A DNA stretch of 64,000 nucleotides from Nematopogon swammerdamellus (GCA_946902875.1 OX336353.1:16567151-16631150), one strand, 5' to 3'. Numbered from the stretch's first letter, positions 10,786 through 21,256 are shown. Numbers and translations: made by a program. Notes: generated by a model not told the origin, from the sequence alone.

Positions 10786-10882
10786 GAATTTTCTTATCCC
10801 TTAGTCGACTTTTACGACATGCGACGGGGAGAGATGCAGTGGGGCTATTCTTTTTAAGTACCGACCCCACACGGTACAAAAT
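10786..10882 (-). mobile_element. Family C 5' module fused to SINE A
   Basis: On the minus strand it reads TTTGTACCGTGTGGGGTCGG, then CCCCGTCGCATGTCGTAAAA, GTCGACTAAGGGATAAGAAA, ATTCGTCAG, straight into the SINE A head. The extra C in GTCGCATGTC and the GTCGAC site are shared only with 60058-60155. Here the C module acts as the 5' end of a composite retroposon. Confidence 0.88.
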
Positions 10883-11241
10883 TAATAATTAATTTAAATT
10901 GTCGGTTTAAATTAATAATTAATATAGCGATTATTAATTAATTATTCATTTTAAATAGAAACCAATTTTGAATTAATGTATAGATACCTACGCAGATGTA
11001 AGCCTGACTTATCCGAGTGTGCCGTGATACCAAATTGATTAATAAAAATATGAATATTTAATCGTCGGGTTTTATTTTTTTTTATTGTTGTCTACATTTT
11101 CTGTTATGAAAGCAGATTTTAATTTTCGCTTCATTTTCCCTCGCCCTGCATGATTGTTTTGTACTTACTTTTCTTGTTTTCACATTCTAAACAAACTTTT
11201 AGATAATTCCTTAGAAAAATCTTCAGATTACATTTAATTTA
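10883..11241. other. AT-rich intergenic sequence
   Basis: TTAATAATTAATTTAAATT-type repeats open the stretch (10885-10960). No gene or known repeat follows. Confidence 0.4.
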
Positions 11242-11372
11242 CCTACACCTGCTGCTTCACCGCTCGGAACCGGTGTAAAACTGTAAGTCCCTTCCCTTAC
11301 CCCTTAATAGGTGGTAGGATCAAATTGTAGCCGACTGTGTCGGTACCACCGTACTGGATGTAAGATGGCCGC
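11242..11372 (+). mobile_element. SINE B fragment (body)
   Basis: CTACACCTGCTGCTTCACCG, GGAACCGGTGTAAAACTGTA, TAGGTGGTAGGATCAAATTG and CTGGATGTAAGATGGCCGC are SINE B body landmarks. The tRNA-like head and the tail are missing. Confidence 0.75.
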
Positions 11373-11634
11373 GGTGAGACAAAGAAACGGCCGATTTCAC
11401 AATTTTCCGTCAAAATGTAGTTCCGGTTAACGGTCAATAGTTATATCGCTTTATCCGACAAATAACCTGTTGGACTAGACTTAACCCGATGTGGTGAAAA
11501 CGTCTATTACTTGACAGATTCTAACATAGAAAGATAAACATAATTTGTCTTTCTATAATGCAAAATATAAATACCTGATGCGCCATCTGTTATTCAGTAC
11601 CGTGAATATGTACTAATCGATTCTAAGCACGTTT

Positions 11635-11850
11635 CTTGTATGGGGACCTCCCTTAATTTTTTTTATGTTTTGCTTTTTTTTATTATTTGTTGGCACATCC
11701 GCCATAATAACACATATTCTGTGAAAATTTCAACCGGCTACCTATTACGGTTCAAACGATACAGCCCTCGGACGGACGAACAGACAGACAGACAGACAGA
11801 CGGCGTAGGCTTAGTAATAGGCTTCAGTATGAATACGCAACCCTAAAAAG
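11635..11850 (-). repeat. Family E copy with (GTCT)n
   Basis: On plus: GTGAAAATTTCAACCGGCTA, CCTATTACGGTTCAAACGAT, ACAGCCCTCGGACGG, then (ACAG)n, GGCGTAGGCTTAGTAATAGG and ACCCTAAAAAG. It is the complement of the E consensus. Confidence 0.75.
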
Positions 11851-12138
11851 TGCAACTACGCTCAGTTACCCGCTGCCGGCAAATGCAATAAAACTAACGC
11901 AAAAAAAACTTCACAGTACATTATTCCATCGCCGGGCGACGGACAAAATGTCGGCATTCGAAGCGCGCTCCGGCGTCACCCCGCGCTTCAATCCACAGAC
12001 ATACATGCGTGAGTACAGCAGGACCCGAAGAAATGGTCAACTGAGATAGGTATTCGATGACCAATCTTTCCTAATAAATAAAGCGAAGTTTCTACGGGCG
12101 ACCGGCGAGGCGGCCGTGTAACGTATTGCGTAATTTGT

Positions 12139-12400
12139 TTTTTTTTTATCGAAACCTTACATAAGGTGTCTAACGATGCCCATGGACATTCGGCCGAACG
12201 CTGGTGTTGCGAATGCCATGACGGCCTGACAATTGCCTATTTACGCCTCTCTTGAAGGACCCGAGACTACTTGGGGGGAAGGGAGGGAGAGCGTTCTAGA
12301 GTTTACCATTTCTGTGGAGGAAAGACCTGTAGAATCGATTGGTACGCATCCGTGATAAGTCCAGCGTATAGAGATGCAATATATGAATATCCATTATTGA
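12139..12400 (-). mobile_element. LINE family D 3' end
   Basis: This is the complement of the last ~80 codons and 3' UTR of family D. On plus: GGTGTCTAACGATGCCCATG, GAAGGACCCGAGACT, GAGAGCGTTCTAGAGTTTAC and GATTGGTACGCATCCG. A T tract (12139-12148) marks the poly-A end. Confidence 0.75.
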
Positions 12401-12848
12401 TGTATACACGGTTTTCAATGTTACATTCTGTCACTTCTCAAGATGGTTTTAGTCTATAAGTCTTAGTGCTTTGTCATTGGCGGTCTGAGCTGTGAGCAAA
12501 AAGTCACGTGAAGCGAAACCGCGCTTCTCGTTCCTATTAATATTTGAAAGACTATTATTTCATTGGCTTGTCTGATAAATTTTAATTCTAAATTAGACCG
12601 ACGACGACTAGTTTGAACTTTTTGCTAATTTACACCCAACACGGTTGGTCACATCCGTTATTTAACCGCATTACATCATGATCCTCTCGAAATTAGTTAA
12701 CATGCCTTTAGTCGTGCTAAAATTAACATACATGCCTACTTTGGCAATGCAGCAGAGCGACACGAATCGTGTACCTACTTTAGCGCGAGGTCTGACTGAA
12801 AGATTTGACTTATTGTCAAACAGCACATTGGTCAAAACAACAGCTCGT
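12400..12848. other. No gene seen
   Basis: Unassigned sequence between the LINE D end and SINE A copy 6. No RNA, repeat or credible exon is recognised. Confidence 0.35.
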
Positions 12849-13229
12849 CAGCCTCGGTAGCTCAGTGGTGCGGTCGGTCGACTGTTGTTAAGCAACGTTG
12901 ACAGCGGTCAGTACTTGAATGGGTGACCACTCGACCGTTGGCGGTTGACCGTGGTTCGGATTCCACGTTAAACTGTAGGTCCCTTCCCTTCTTACCTTAC
13001 TAGGTGGTAGGGTTTATCCCGGCCGGGTTGGTACCACCGCACTGAGCGAAACGTCGGTCGAAACGGCTATGTAAATATTCGTGTTTTCCGTCCAGTTCGG
13101 TGTAGCCGACCGGAAATGAAGGAAAGCACTGACATGACATGTAGTTCACCCGGTGTTATGGGCTGACATCACGGATGTTGTAGGTCTGTGATGTAGCCAA
13201 CCGTGTCAGTTTCCATTAAAAAAAAAATT
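12849..13229 (+). mobile_element. SINE A copy 6, full length
   Basis: One of the best plus-strand copies: TCAGCCTCGGTAGCTCAGTG at the head, then GTTAAGCAACG, GCGGTCAGTACTTGAATGGG (5S-like), a B-box-like GGTTCGGATTCC and the body, ending TCAGTTTCCATT plus A9. No open frame. Confidence 0.93.
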
Positions 13230-13636
13230 ACAATGTAATCGAAACTCAATAGCTAATCCAGCCGTATTAACGGACGATCGTTCTGGAATTTTTGCCAGCC
13301 AGGCGTGGAACTGGACGCGCGCCAGACAATCCCTGTCTCGTCAGGCCACTCTTAAACGCCTGGATCTTGTCATTATGGAAACGAATGGGATTCCTTCTGG
13401 AGATTTATCGGATCCTGTGCGGTCCGAACTGACGCACGGCCCACTTGTGGAGGGGCCGTTTAGTTTCAATTGTTTCGGTAAATTTTGGGAAGAGTTTATT
13501 TTGAAATAACGTCAACTAATGTATTTGTTTAAACAAAATACATACAAAAATACATTTTATTGAGAACCGGCATGGGTGGCTGTGCCAGTCGTGTGAAGAC
13601 ATTCAGACACAGCCAATAACACCACATAATTTATAG
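13230..13636. other. No repeat recognised
   Basis: Of mixed composition, with a moderately GC-rich core (13290-13480). No family is recognised and no open frame is convincing. Confidence 0.35.
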
Positions 13637-14172
13637 TTTTTTTTTATCTATAGCGCGACATGTGCCTTCGGTTCACCTACAAGTAGGTGTCTAACGATGC
13701 CCATGGACATTCTGTGAAGCACGTGGATTGCGAATGTCATGCCGGCCTGACAGGAGCCTTTTCACGCCCCTTTTGAAAAACCCCAGGCTGTACATACATA
13801 TCACACACGCTAAATCCCGACAATCGGGGTAAGCAGAGTAATCGGTGTTGTGCTGCAAGAACTCTGGTCAATTACATCACAACACCGACCACCACGTTTC
13901 GCAAAGTATTCGAACAAGATTCAATCGATCAAGCAGCAAGTAAAGGCACGAAGACCCACCTGCTGCATGACTCGGTGGAATTACCGTGCCAAGGTGAGAG
14001 GTGGCGAGCCTGTCGCCCTTTAGCCGGCATCTTGTCCTTATCCCTTAGTCGCCTTTTACGACATGCACGGGGAGAGATGCAGTGGGGATATTCTTTTTAA
14101 GTACCGGCCCCACACGGTACCCCAGGCTGTACTTGGGAGGAAATAGATGGGCAGGGAGTGCGTTCCACATTT
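13637..14172 (-). mobile_element. LINE family D 3' end interrupted by family C
   Basis: The left part (13637-13793) has AGGTGTCTAACGATGCCCAT and ATGCCGGCCTGACAGG. The right part (14121-14172) resumes with CCCAGGCTGTACTTGGGAGG. The gap is a family C copy bounded by an exact direct repeat, so the D fragment is the older layer. Confidence 0.85.
13794..14120 (-). mobile_element. Family C, full length, with 12-bp target duplication
   Basis: CCCAGGCTGTAC lies at 13782-13793 and again at 14121-14132, marking the insertion. Read on minus, the element starts GTACCGTGTGGGGCCGGTAC, passes CATGTCGTAAAAGGCGACTA and GTCGGTGTTGTGATGTAATT, and ends GCGTGTGTGATATGTAT, the (TATG)n tail. The long, variable-type duplication and microsatellite tail indicate LINE-style retroposition. 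It has no coding capacity (327 bp). Confidence 0.9.
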
Positions 14173-14282
14173 TGTTTTATTAGAATTCTTTTTTAAGATA
14201 GTTTAGTTTTAATATAAATTTCTTTATTACACATTTATAATATTTATATTAATTTTACATATACAACGTTAAAAATACAAAA

Positions 14283-14366
14283 GGTGGAAGCTGCGTTTAT
14301 ATTTTTTATATTAATTTTAGGTATATACCTAAAATTAATATAAAAAATATAAACGCAGCTTCCACC
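14283..14366. repeat. Perfect 84-bp palindrome made of LINE tail sequence
   Basis: GGTGGAAGCTGCGTTTATAT runs to TTTTAGGTATATACCTAAAA and back to its exact complement. Each arm resembles the 3' UTR of the LINE at 17640-17945 (GGTGGAAACTCCGTTTATTT ... ATTAATTTTAGG). It looks like two copies of a LINE tail joined in inverted orientation. Confidence 0.85.
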
Positions 14367-14714
14367 ACATAAATTAAATAAAAAAATCATAATAATAATT
14401 CCATATAAATTATTATTTTATTATCTAATATTAATAATGTACTTGTATTATTTGAAATTTTAAACCATTGCTCTCATTGACTTATATTTACTGATTACTC
14501 TAGAAAAAAAAAGTAACACCCCTCTTCGCGAAATGAGGCTTAGTTAGGTGCCATACCAGCTATGATACGGGCGAAAAGGTCATCAGGCAATTTGTTCAAC
14601 AGACCTTTTGGATTTTTTCCTTTCATACCTGAGTGTTTTCTACATTGTATTAGAACAAATAGTATCTATGTATGTATCAAAATGTATTTATGTATATATT
14701 ATTTATTGAACACA

Positions 14715-14880
14715 TTACGTACATACATACACAGCATCACGCGTGTTTCCCAGTGGGGTAGGCAGAGACAACGGATCTCCACGTGCCACGATCCTGGCAC
14801 ACGTCTGCCGCCTCTTCCACTCTCATAATGTTCTTCATGCATGCTCGTCGGTTTCGGGTACTACGCACTTGACTCTTTTC
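14715..14880 (-). pseudogene. RTE-like LINE 3' end, (TATG)n tail
   Basis: This is the complement of 7050-7210: on plus, ACATACATACATACACAGC, GTGTTTCCCAGTGGGGTAGG, AACGGATCTCCACGTGCCAC, GATCCTGGCAC and ATGTTCTTCATGCATGCTCG. It is another 5'-truncated copy of the same LINE. Confidence 0.8.
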
Positions 14881-14986
14881 GAGCAACCAAAGAAAAATCG
14901 AATGTTATGATTTGATTTTTTTATCACCCGCTGTTAATAAAACTCACCAGCCTATGACAGGGACTATCGAGACAATCTACCAGCAA

Positions 14987-15038
14987 ACATACATACATAC
15001 ATACAAACATACATAGTACATACATACATACATACATG
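14987..15038. repeat. (ACAT)n microsatellite
   Basis: Imperfect tandem CATA units run through this span with two small interruptions. Similar tracts end the TATG-tailed retroelements, so this may be the tail of a lost copy. Confidence 0.75.
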
Positions 15039-15458
15039 CGCTGGCAAAAACATAACCCTCCTTTTGGTTTTAACGCATTCGGATAAAAATAAAGTATTAA
15101 ACTGGTATTCCAGCACATACGACAAATCAATACTTTATCTCTCCATACGGCCGCGTGCGACAGAACAACTCAACTTTGCACGATATTGATATTGTGAACC
15201 TACTGAAACGGAATCAACATCAAATTGAAATATCAACCAAATATTTGGAAAGGCAACGCGAACGCCTACCTTTGCAAGAGAATTTCATGGGGGATTACTG
15301 CAAAATGCTAATACCATTGGCGAATTACTTGTTAATTTATTGTTCAGTAGTGAGCAATACAGGCAGGAACCCATAATTATTATAAAATTGAGTACGAGTT
15401 CAATAAATTATTCATACTGTTAATTTTTTAATTTTTATATTATTTCGTTGTATGCTTA

Positions 15459-15579
15459 GGTCGGTCGAAACGGCTATGTAAATAGTTTGTGTTTTCCGTC
15501 CAGTTCAGTATAGCCGGCACGACCGAAGGGAAGCACTGACGTGGCACCAAGTTCACCCGGTGTTATGGGCTGACATTTC
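15459..15579 (+). mobile_element. SINE A fragment (3' half, no tail)
   Basis: GGTCGGTCGAAACGGCTATG, CCAGTTCAGTATAGCCGGCA and TTCACCCGGTGTTATGGGCT match the SINE A body. Both ends are missing. Confidence 0.8.
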
Positions 15580-15769
15580 GGAGATAGAGGGTAGGAGGAC
15601 ATGCATGTTTACACTATGTCAAAGATTTTGAGTTCAAAATTTAGAAAACATTTTTTTTCATTCTATCCGATTGCAAGCATTGTGTCCTTTACCATAAAAA
15701 AAAATTTTTTTTTTTCAATGTTGCTCGTACGTTCTATCCCCTGTGGAAGGCAATTTTTAATCAATTTTG

Positions 15770-15960
15770 AATTAGGGTTTATGCAAAATAATGTACTCTA
15801 ATTTTGTACCAAATTTCAACTTTCTATGATCAACTGTTTTAGAAGTTATGACCTTGTGACTGACCGACAGACAGACAGACGGACGCATGAGTCACACCAT
15901 TAGGTTCTGTTTTCCCCTCTTTGAGGTATGGAATTGATCCTAAAAGAAAGGGTAGACTGA
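15770..15960 (-). repeat. E-like repeat with GTCT core, diverged family
   Basis: CCAAATTTCAACTTTCTATG, then (GACA)n, GTTCTGTTTTCCCCTCTTTG and ATCCTAAAAG. It shares layout with family E but differs in sequence. Comparable copies lie near 6715 and 23160. Confidence 0.5.
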
Positions 15961-16036
15961 CCTATACACCACTTTTTCCTATCCTATCCTTACTGAAGTA
16001 AATACATTTCTATTGCATTATCTTAACTCCCCTCTT

Positions 16037-16060
16037 CTCTCTCTCTCTCTCTCTCTCTTA
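16037..16060. repeat. (TC)n microsatellite
   Basis: About 11 uninterrupted TC units. Confidence 0.9.
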
Positions 16061-16234
16061 TCATTCATTTGATGGTACAGTACAGATGGATGGTACATGG
16101 ATGAACAACAGTACCACTGATTTATGTACATAATATATAAGTCAATTATATACATATATATATATGCGTATTAAAGTATTTATGTAATATTCGTTTGTAG
16201 TTTATCATATAGCTTTTCTTCTTAATACATTGCC

Positions 16235-16372
16235 ACAAACTATTCTTGTTCGATTGCATATAATTCTCCCACATCCCAAAGGTTGGTTAGAATAGAATGC
16301 CTCACGGCAATAAGCTCGCATATTGTGTCTAATTTGTATAAATTGGCGTTCAATAAAGAATACATGTACTTA
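16235..16372 (+). mobile_element. LINE 3' UTR-like fragment
   Basis: TTCTCCCACATCCCAAAGGT, AATAAGCTCGCATATTGTG, AATTTGTATAAATTGGCG and TTCAATAAAGAA also occur in order at 47118-47235. The end with TTCAATAAA suits the polyadenylated end of a Jockey-type LINE. No coding part is preserved. Confidence 0.55.
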
Positions 16373-17615
16373 TTTACAACAAACGGGTTTTTTATTTGAT
16401 TTAGATTTGATATTATTTTTATTGTACTAAAATGGACTAGATTATTATATTTTCGCTTTCTCCGCCGCAGAGTTGACCTTGGCGTGCGCGAAATTCTCTG
16501 TGAGGAAATAATTAAAGAAATTAGCCCAGCCGAGACATTTGTCGTCGAAATAAATTCCAACAAAGGTCCCCGCCCTCAAAAGGGTCCGTAAAGGGTCCAG
16601 GGCCCGCTATATGGGCCCCGGTTCCGCCGCCTCCATTGTACTGTGGATTAACTGCAGACGTACAAAAGATACCCCGCCGTATATCAAACTAACGTCTTCT
16701 ATCCGCGACGCGTTTTCCGCACCTCAAGGGCGTGGATTTACGAGAAATTCGCCGCGCGAGAAAAACTTCCAGCGAAATCTGTATTTAGACGTCCTTGAGC
16801 GAAGCGTTAGTTCGGGAGGCGCTATTTGAGATACGACTACGTGAGTGGAGGTGATGTTTTCGTAGTAGACGGGCAGAAGTGCGGAACATAACTGAATGAG
16901 AGTAGGAGAGTGAGTAGAGAACAGAAATGATTAAAATTTAAGAATGTATATACATACAATCATACTGTTCAGAACAGATTCGAAAAAAAAAATATTGTAG
17001 AGGTTGAATCACGGAACGAAGAAAATACTTAAATAAATAATAAACTTATTCAGCTAAACTTTTGCTTATTCAGAAACATCTACACATTTATATGTATATA
17101 AGCAAGTATACGTAAATAAATATTAATTTGGTCGTCGGAAAATTTGTATCATGACAAATACTAATAAATTAAAATACAATGTTAATAAATTGACAACGAC
17201 CTTTTATTCCGCCTAGTACAGTTGATTTGACGAGTCATGAGCACACTTTTCATTGGTCGGTTTGACGGGATGTGACGTCGACGGCGCCGACGCTTCACAC
17301 GATTGGTTCGTTAGTCAGCGTCAGTCGACGCTCGTCGCCTATTGGGCTCACACGCGTCGTTTGACTACTATCACTTGCGTGCAATGCTAGTCCACTGTCC
17401 ATCTGTTTTCATGACTCGTGAAAGCAACTGTAGCTGCCATGGAGCGTGGTTTCGCGAGTAGTGGTGTTATTGGCTGTGTTTGATCTTCTTTTGAACTTTA
17501 AATATATATATTTTTAAACCCTACTATAAATAAATATGATAAAGCTGAAGTATACGATGCTGTTGAAGGGGTCCTTTTTTTTATTCAATGCATTTTCTCC
17601 TGATATTTCCTTGTA
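16373..17615. other. No gene proven; GC-rich spots
   Basis: 16560-16830 has GC-rich blocks (GGGCCCGCTATATGGGCCC). 17190-17480 has several ATTGG motifs in a CpG-rich stretch and shares GAGCGTGGTTTCGCGAG and GTGTTATTGGCTGTGT with 19230-19275, so it is at least partly repetitive. No exon is supported. Confidence 0.4.
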
Positions 17616-17639
17616 TTATGTATGACGGTTATAACAATA

Positions 17640-17945
17640 AATAATAAGTATCTGGATCTGCAGCACGAGGTTACCAAAATGTGGCCCGTCGACTCGACGA
17701 TCGTTGTGCCCATAGTCGTTTCGGGGCATGGGCTGATAGGGAAGAGCCTCAACGATCACCTTGAGAGGCTCTCGCTGAGTGGTTGGGTCAAGGGCCAGAT
17801 CCAGAAGGCAGCCCTGCTCGACACTGCACATATCGTCCGGAGGTTTCTCTCCCTAGGGCCCGACCATCGGTAGCTTGGGTCCGCCCCGCCGCCGCCGCGT
17901 CGGTGGTGGAAACTCCGTTTATTTTTATATTAATTTTAGGTTTCA
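17640..17945 (+). pseudogene. LINE C-terminal fragment with 3' UTR
   Basis: The open frame to 17872 gives LDLQHEVTKMWPVDSTIVVP, then a segment with GKSLNDHLERLSL and AALLDTAHIVRRFLSLGP. This is the conserved C-terminus seen after the RT of several insect and invertebrate non-LTR elements. After the stop comes a GC-rich piece and GGTGGAAACTCCGTTTATTT, also the arm of the palindrome at 14283. The RT itself is absent, so the copy is strongly 5'-truncated. Confidence 0.7.
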
Positions 17946-18164
17946 ATTAAAAAAAAAGGTAAAATTTATAGAAAAGGGAACATGCAAATAAATGGATAAA
18001 ATAATAAAAAAATTTAAAAGTAAAAAAAATTAAGGTAAATACAAGAATTTTTTCAACAAAATTTTTTTGGAAGCCACAGTTCGAATCCGACTCACAATTG
18101 GCCGTTTTTTTTTCAGCAGGCGGGGTTTTTATTTATTTTTATTTTTTTTTTTCATTTAATACTT

Positions 18165-18235
18165 TTTAGGGTTCTGTAGCCAGCCAGACAGACGGAAGGG
18201 CGTATGTAACGTTAATTTTCAAATAAAAAAGTGCA
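18165..18235 (+). repeat. Family E, short 5' fragment
   Basis: TTTTTAGGGTTCTGTAGCCA and CAGACAGACGGA. A T-rich end of an E-like copy (GAATCCGACTCACAATTGGC) lies just upstream at 18082. Confidence 0.5.
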
Positions 18236-18569
18236 CTCACGGTTGATGTGTTAACATCAATCACAAGCGTGACATGCCTGTGACTACTGATCTATGGTAC
18301 TAGATGATCCTATCTCACTAATCACTCCCGCAAAAATATGTCATCGACCAAAGTAGCTTATGAGCTGATTTCACAATGACTGCGATGATTGTTTTATTAT
18401 GGCTTACCTCGCCATAAAATGTTCGACTAGCTTTTGCCCGCGGCTTCGCTCGCGGTAGACTCAGTTTAATAGCAAATCCTATTTTAACGCAAATGTGATA
18501 ATAAACGATAGCTTCTCTTATATTTTCTCTCTCTCCTATCCATACTATACGTTCTGGTTCACTGTAAGA

Positions 18570-18681
18570 AATCTCTGTAAGGGATAAGTCCGCCTTTGAA
18601 CCTTATGTAAATTTTCCAATGTATTTTTACTGTTTAATGTTTACTGGAGCAATAAAGATTTTCTATCTATCTATCTATCTA
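18570..18681 (+). mobile_element. LINE 3' end with (CTAT)n tail
   Basis: GGGATAAGTCCGCCTTTG, then GAGCAATAAAGATTTT and (CTAT)4. The polyadenylation-like AATAAA followed by a simple-repeat tail is the usual end of a moth LINE. The coding part is missing. Confidence 0.55.
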
Positions 18682-18689
18682 CTTTCTTT

Positions 18690-19543
18690 GATGCTGCTCA
18701 ACCCTAAGACGATGCTATATACCCTATAGTGAGCCTCAAGAACTAACTGTTTGCATTGGTGCAAACCGCATCAAAATCTATTCAGTTGTTCCGGATTTTA
18801 CCTCAATTATTCATACAGACAGAAGTTCCCTTTTATAAGAAGTAGAAAAACACGTGTGAGCAGCATTATCGCATTGATATCGTGAGATGGCTTGTAATGC
18901 GATCGTTTGAAAGTAGTCATGATGACAATTGCACGTGAAGGCACACACATGATGTGTTTACCGACAAGTAACAATTTGCATCGCGCTTTGCCGCATCTGG
19001 TATTTAGTTCGGTGCCTGTGACGCGTTACGTCAAATCTAAATTCACCCTGTTGACACATCAATCAAAATGTGTGTTTTTTTAACTATGTACGTTTGTTGG
19101 TGGCGACGAAGATAGTGGTCTTCCGGCGAGTGTGTTCCGCACCACCTAACCTGGGAATTAATCTTCAAAAGGCGTGTTAATAAATTAGACAACGACCTCT
19201 TTGTCCGCCTTGTAGCTGGCATGGCGCCTCTCTGAGCGTGGTTTCGCGAGGAATGGTGTTATTGGCTGTGTCTGATCTTCCGTTGAAGTATTGGGCACAG
19301 ACACTCGCGCCGGCTGTCTATAAAAAAAAACTTGCATGCAGAATAAGGGTATAGCAACTCCATTCTTTTGATTTCGGTGTCTAGCGTGCAGACAGACAAG
19401 GGCATCTGAACTCGCTGAGATCCTATTTTCGTAAGCGAAATGGGTTTTATGATTAAAGCAGACGAGCGCCAGGCGAATGTTAGGCGGGTTCTCTCGAAAA
19501 TCGCATGCATGCTGAAACGCGTGTAATTTCACTCTGACGCGTC
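18690..19543. other. No gene seen; shared repeat at 19170-19300
   Basis: Between 19170 and 19300 the sequence repeats parts of 17180-17480 (AATAAATT.GACAACGACC and the GTGTTATTGGCTGTGT block). The rest is unassigned. Minus frames at 19185-19532 are not recognised. Confidence 0.35.
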
Positions 19544-19603
19544 TAGAAAAGGATTGCCATCGTTGGCCCTATTCCCGGGATAGCTCTACAATTTTAGAAG
19601 ACT

Positions 19604-19636
<33 letters not shown>

Positions 19637-21055
19637 CTTTATTTCAGGTAATACATTTTACCTATAGTTAATTAAATTATAATTAAATATGATTAAAATT
19701 GTAATTAAATTAAAATTAAACATAGTTGAAACTAAATTAAATAAACTAAAATCAACTAAAATATTATAAAATCGGTATAATATATTCGCCTATATACATT
19801 TTCAATTATGGCATTGTTGCATTTTGCCAGTCGCTCCATGAAGGCTGCTCTTGTTTTCCGTATTACGGCAAAGAAATCATCAACCCTGTTCTCAGCAAAC
19901 ATACCAGACGCACTACATCGCCATTTCAAACCCAGCATACACCGGAAGCCATTATTGTATTGTACACGCAACGAATTTATTGCTCGCTGCGTGTAATTAC
20001 TCCATAGTTGACTGGTGTAGAACGCCTGGCAGTATGCCTTGAACAGAGTTATTTGAACCAGACGAGAGCACCGCCTGAATCTCTTTCCCAGCATGTTGCT
20101 CCGCATTGCAATAGACCGTCGTTGTCTCTCGATATCTTCATCATCACGCAGATTTTCAGTGAGTACGTGCCCTAAGTACTTAAACTTTGTGGCAATGTTC
20201 ACTGGAAAACCACGTAAAGTTACAGGTGGAACATTATCTGGTCCTGCACCAGATTTGAACACAACGAGTTCCGTTTTTTTAACATTATAGGTTAGACCAT
20301 GCAGGGCCGCATACTGCTCGCAGTTTGCCAGCAACCGTCGGAGTCCCTTCACAGAGGGACTCAGCAGGACCATGTCATCCGCGTAACTTATGTTGTTAAC
20401 GCATGTGTCACCGAGGTGACATCCTATACCCGTGCTGCTCAACTCCTCTATGAGCCCATTTACATAGATGTTGAAACACTGTTAGCACTGACACAGCACC
20501 TGGTTTCGACCTACAAAAGGATTGCCATCATTGGCCCTTTTTCGATTAAAGATCTAGAATTTTAGAAGACTTTAGCACTGATACGGCACATGGCTTTAAC
20601 CTACGAAAGGACTGCCATCATTAGCCCTTTTCCCGGGATAGATATAGAATTTTAGAAGACTTTAGCACTGACACGGCGCCTGGCTTCGACCTACAAAAGG
20701 ATTGCCATCATTAGCCCTTTTCCCGGGATAGATATAGAATTTAAGAAGACTTTAGCACTGACACGGCACCTGGCTTCGACCTACGAAAGGATTGCCATCA
20801 TTGGCCCTTTTCCCGGGATAGATCTAGAATTTTAGAAGACTTTAGTAGTGGCACGGCACCTGGCTTTGACCTACGAAAGGATGGCCATCATTGGACCTTT
20901 TCCCGGGATAGATTTAGAATTTTAGATGACTTAAGTACTGGCATGGCACCTGGCTTCGACCTACGAAAGGATTGCCATCATTGGCCCTTTTCCCGGGATA
21001 CATCTAGAATTTTAGAAGACTTAAGGACTGGCACGGTATATAGCTTCGACAGGAA
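19544..21055. repeat. 90-bp satellite array, split by a LINE
   Basis: A 90-bp unit is marked by ATTGCCATCATTGGCCCTTT, CCCGGGATAGAT, ATTTTAGAAGACTTTAGCAC and GGCACCTGGCTTCGACCTAC. The anchor ATTGCCATCA (or ACTGCC/ATGGCC variants) falls exactly every 90 bp at 20521, 20611, 20701, 20791, 20881 and 20971. A partial unit (19544-19606) lies on the far side of the LINE insertion. About seven units in total, diverging toward the right end. Confidence 0.93.
19607..20481 (-). pseudogene. LINE RT fragment inserted in the 90-bp array
   Basis: The minus-strand frame (228 codons, 20442-19756, open further upstream to about 20475) contains YADDMVLL, the RT catalytic box, about 20 residues in. The thumb region follows with KFKYLGHVLT, then LFKAYCQAFYTSQLW, and a C-terminal part with RCSASGMF. 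The 3' end has AATAAAG and a (TTA)n tail at 19607-19635. TTA flanks both sides (19604-19606 and 20482-20484), where the satellite resumes in register. It is a 5'-truncated endonuclease/RT non-LTR copy; clade uncertain. The frame is intact, so insertion is recent. Confidence 0.9.
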
Positions 21056-21256
21056 TAAGGCTTAATGACTGACATCATAGAGCTCGTTATCCAAAGCTCG
21101 AAAATAAACAAACCGTTTCCAAATTTTACAACAGTTCTTTTTTTAAATCTACTTCGTTTTCGATATAAATTAACCCCTGAAATATCTGTTATGGTTATAA
21201 ACTCACCCAGTTTAAGTATGTGAAATATTATTACTTATTATAACTTTATCGATTCT

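Noticed and set aside
12880..12960. 5S rRNA gene
   Set aside because: The 5S-like stretch is only about 45 bp, sits between tRNA-like boxes, and recurs in every SINE A copy with the same non-5S body. It is a SINE head and not a 5S gene.
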